Assembly (NCBI GenBank): GCA_913043905.1
Contig: CAJWNQ010000003.1
Location: 50,003-114,002 of the forward strand
Length of the DNA: 64,000 nucleotides
From: an uncultured Paracoccaceae bacterium
Lineage (GTDB): Bacteria; Pseudomonadota; Alphaproteobacteria; Rhodobacterales; Rhodobacteraceae
Reading direction: 5' to 3'
Shown here: positions 63,433-64,000 of the stretch, piece after piece
How positions within the stretch are numbered: position 1 is the stretch's first letter
Layout of the letters: every line of letters starts with the position of its first letter
Notes under the pieces: generated by a model
Told to the model about the DNA's origin: nothing
The model's input: the letters and a program-made list of their open reading frames with translations, nothing else
Databases searched by the model: none
Made by a program: the position numbers and the translations under genes

Positions 63433-63666
63433 ATGAGCGACATCGCAAATCGCGTTAAGAAAATTGTTGTCGAGCACTTGAGCGTTGACGAAGACAAAGT
63501 ACTTGAAGGCGCATCATTTATTGATGATCTTGGTGCTGATAGCTTGGATACTGTTGAGCTAGTAATGGCCTTTGAAGAAGAGTTTGGTATTGAAATTCCT
63601 GACGATGCAGCTGAGACTATCCAGTCTTTTGGTGACGCAGTAAAATTCATAACTGAAGCTTCCTAA
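63433..63666 (+). CDS. acpP: Acyl carrier protein
   Basis: AcpP carries growing acyl chains on a phosphopantetheine arm. The start is ATG 63433 ([16 protein letters not shown]), preceded by AGAGGA; the track's eight extra codons are untranslated leader. The attachment serine is in [28 protein letters not shown] (about 37), the invariant DSL motif. The 77-residue acidic protein is normal. A strong terminator follows, so acpP is probably transcribed alone at high level before fabF. Confidence 0.97.
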   Translation: MSDIANRVKKIVVEHLSVDEDKVLEGASFIDDLGADSLDTVELVMAFEEEFGIEIPDDAAETIQSFGDAVKFITEAS

Positions 63667-63685
63667 GCTTTAAAATAATTTAAGT

Positions 63686-63719
63686 AAAAAACGGCGCATC
63701 ATACGGTGTGCCGTTTTTT
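63686..63719 (+). terminator. Terminator after acpP
   Basis: AAAAAACGGCGCA, an 8-base loop and TGTGCCGTTTTTT form a stem with one G-T pair and a long T-run, about 20 bases after the acpP stop. It is a classical intrinsic terminator before fabF. Confidence 0.85.
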
Positions 63720-63811
63720 GTTGCTTCATATACAAAAAAGGTTGTGTTGCTTGCGATGATTGGGAGTTTTAGGTAAAAGTTTATAAAAGAATGATTAAAG
63801 AGGGCTTAACG

Positions 63812-64000
63812 ATGCGTCGAGTAGTTATAACGGGCTTGGGAATGGTTTCCCCGCTTGCTAGTGGAGTTGAAGAAACCTGGAGTCGCTTAATAGCTGGTGA
63901 TAATGCAGCAGGCACTATTACTCGCTTTGATGCTGATAATTTTGTTACTAACTACGCGTGTGAAATACCATTTGGTGATGGCACAAATGGCACATTTAAT
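63812..64000 (+). CDS. fabF: 3-oxoacyl-ACP synthase II (partial, 5' end)
   Basis: The frame begins MRRVVITGLGMVSPLASGVEETWSRLIAGDNAA, the unmistakable N-terminus of FabF condensing enzymes, and runs off the window after 63 codons. AAAGAGGG lies upstream of the ATG. The catalytic Cys-His-His triad is outside the window. The position after acpP is the standard fab order. Confidence 0.93.
   Translation, partial: MRRVVITGLGMVSPLASGVEETWSRLIAGDNAAGTITRFDADNFVTNYACEIPFGDGTNGTFN

Noticed and set aside
1-64000. CRISPR array, prophage, insertion sequence or rRNA operon
   Set aside because: No regularly spaced direct repeats, phage structural genes, transposase genes with terminal repeats or rRNA sequence were seen when reading both strands.

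Overview
The window is AT-rich chromosomal DNA from a Gram-negative bacterium, almost certainly a marine-type alphaproteobacterium. The evidence is an unusually long, acidic-tailed ribosomal protein L9, a taurine:pyruvate-type aminotransferase, a non-pyrrolysine MttB-family methyltransferase, tripartite tricarboxylate (Tct) transporters, a Tat-exported metallo-hydrolase and an rpsF-rpsR-rplI / fabD-fabG-acpP-fabF arrangement. A low-GC Rhodobacterales (roseobacter-like) genome fits best, but this is inferred from gene content, not from a phylogeny. No prophage, CRISPR array, insertion sequence or rRNA operon was seen.

Layout. 1-9.1 kb: end of an ArsC-like gene, xylulokinase, a five-gene peptide/oligopeptide ABC uptake operon, an Lrp regulator and a persulfide-dioxygenase-like hydrolase. 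9.4-18.2 kb: htpG, aldose epimerase, then glycerol use (glpR divergent from glpD, glpK and an MFS transporter). 18.3-22.8 kb: a YczE-like membrane protein, a lipid A-type acyltransferase, a Tat-exported metallo-hydrolase, an auxin-efflux-type carrier and a leaderless solute-binding-like protein. 22.9-36.2 kb: a TctD/TctE-like two-component system divergent from TctC and a fused TctA-TctB, followed by a PrpF-type isomerase, a D-2-hydroxyacid dehydrogenase, an AbrB-type membrane protein, a GntR regulator with a clear palindromic operator, a TcuA-like flavoprotein, an M20 amidohydrolase and a creatinase-like M24 protein. This looks like one carboxylate (possibly N-acyl carboxylate) uptake and breakdown locus and is the best candidate for an undescribed pathway. 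36.3-44.4 kb: small genes, an ornithine-cyclodeaminase-like protein, a DEAD-box helicase, MarC, MttB and a TPM-domain protein. 44.8-53.8 kb: cysS-cimA-phytoene-synthase-like, then two divergent cobalamin units (cobA-cobB-MFS and cbiD-cobK). 54-60.7 kb: hydrolase, HNH nuclease, a dsbB/yqaA pair, tRNA-Leu(CAA), taurine-type aminotransferase, DUF2237 and rpsF-rpsR-rplI. 60.9-64 kb: fatty-acid synthesis genes with an rluE-type pseudouridine synthase inserted, running off the end in fabF.

The most interesting non-coding signals are structured leaders standing out from AT-rich spacers. These are an interleaved two-helix (pseudoknot) element that would hide the ribosome-binding site of the yqaA-dsbB operon, a multi-hairpin leader of the DEAD-box helicase, a three-way-junction-like leader of mttB, and a hairpin leader of rpsF consistent with S6:S18 autoregulation. 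None of these could be tested here by alignment or folding software. All coordinates and base pairs were read by eye.
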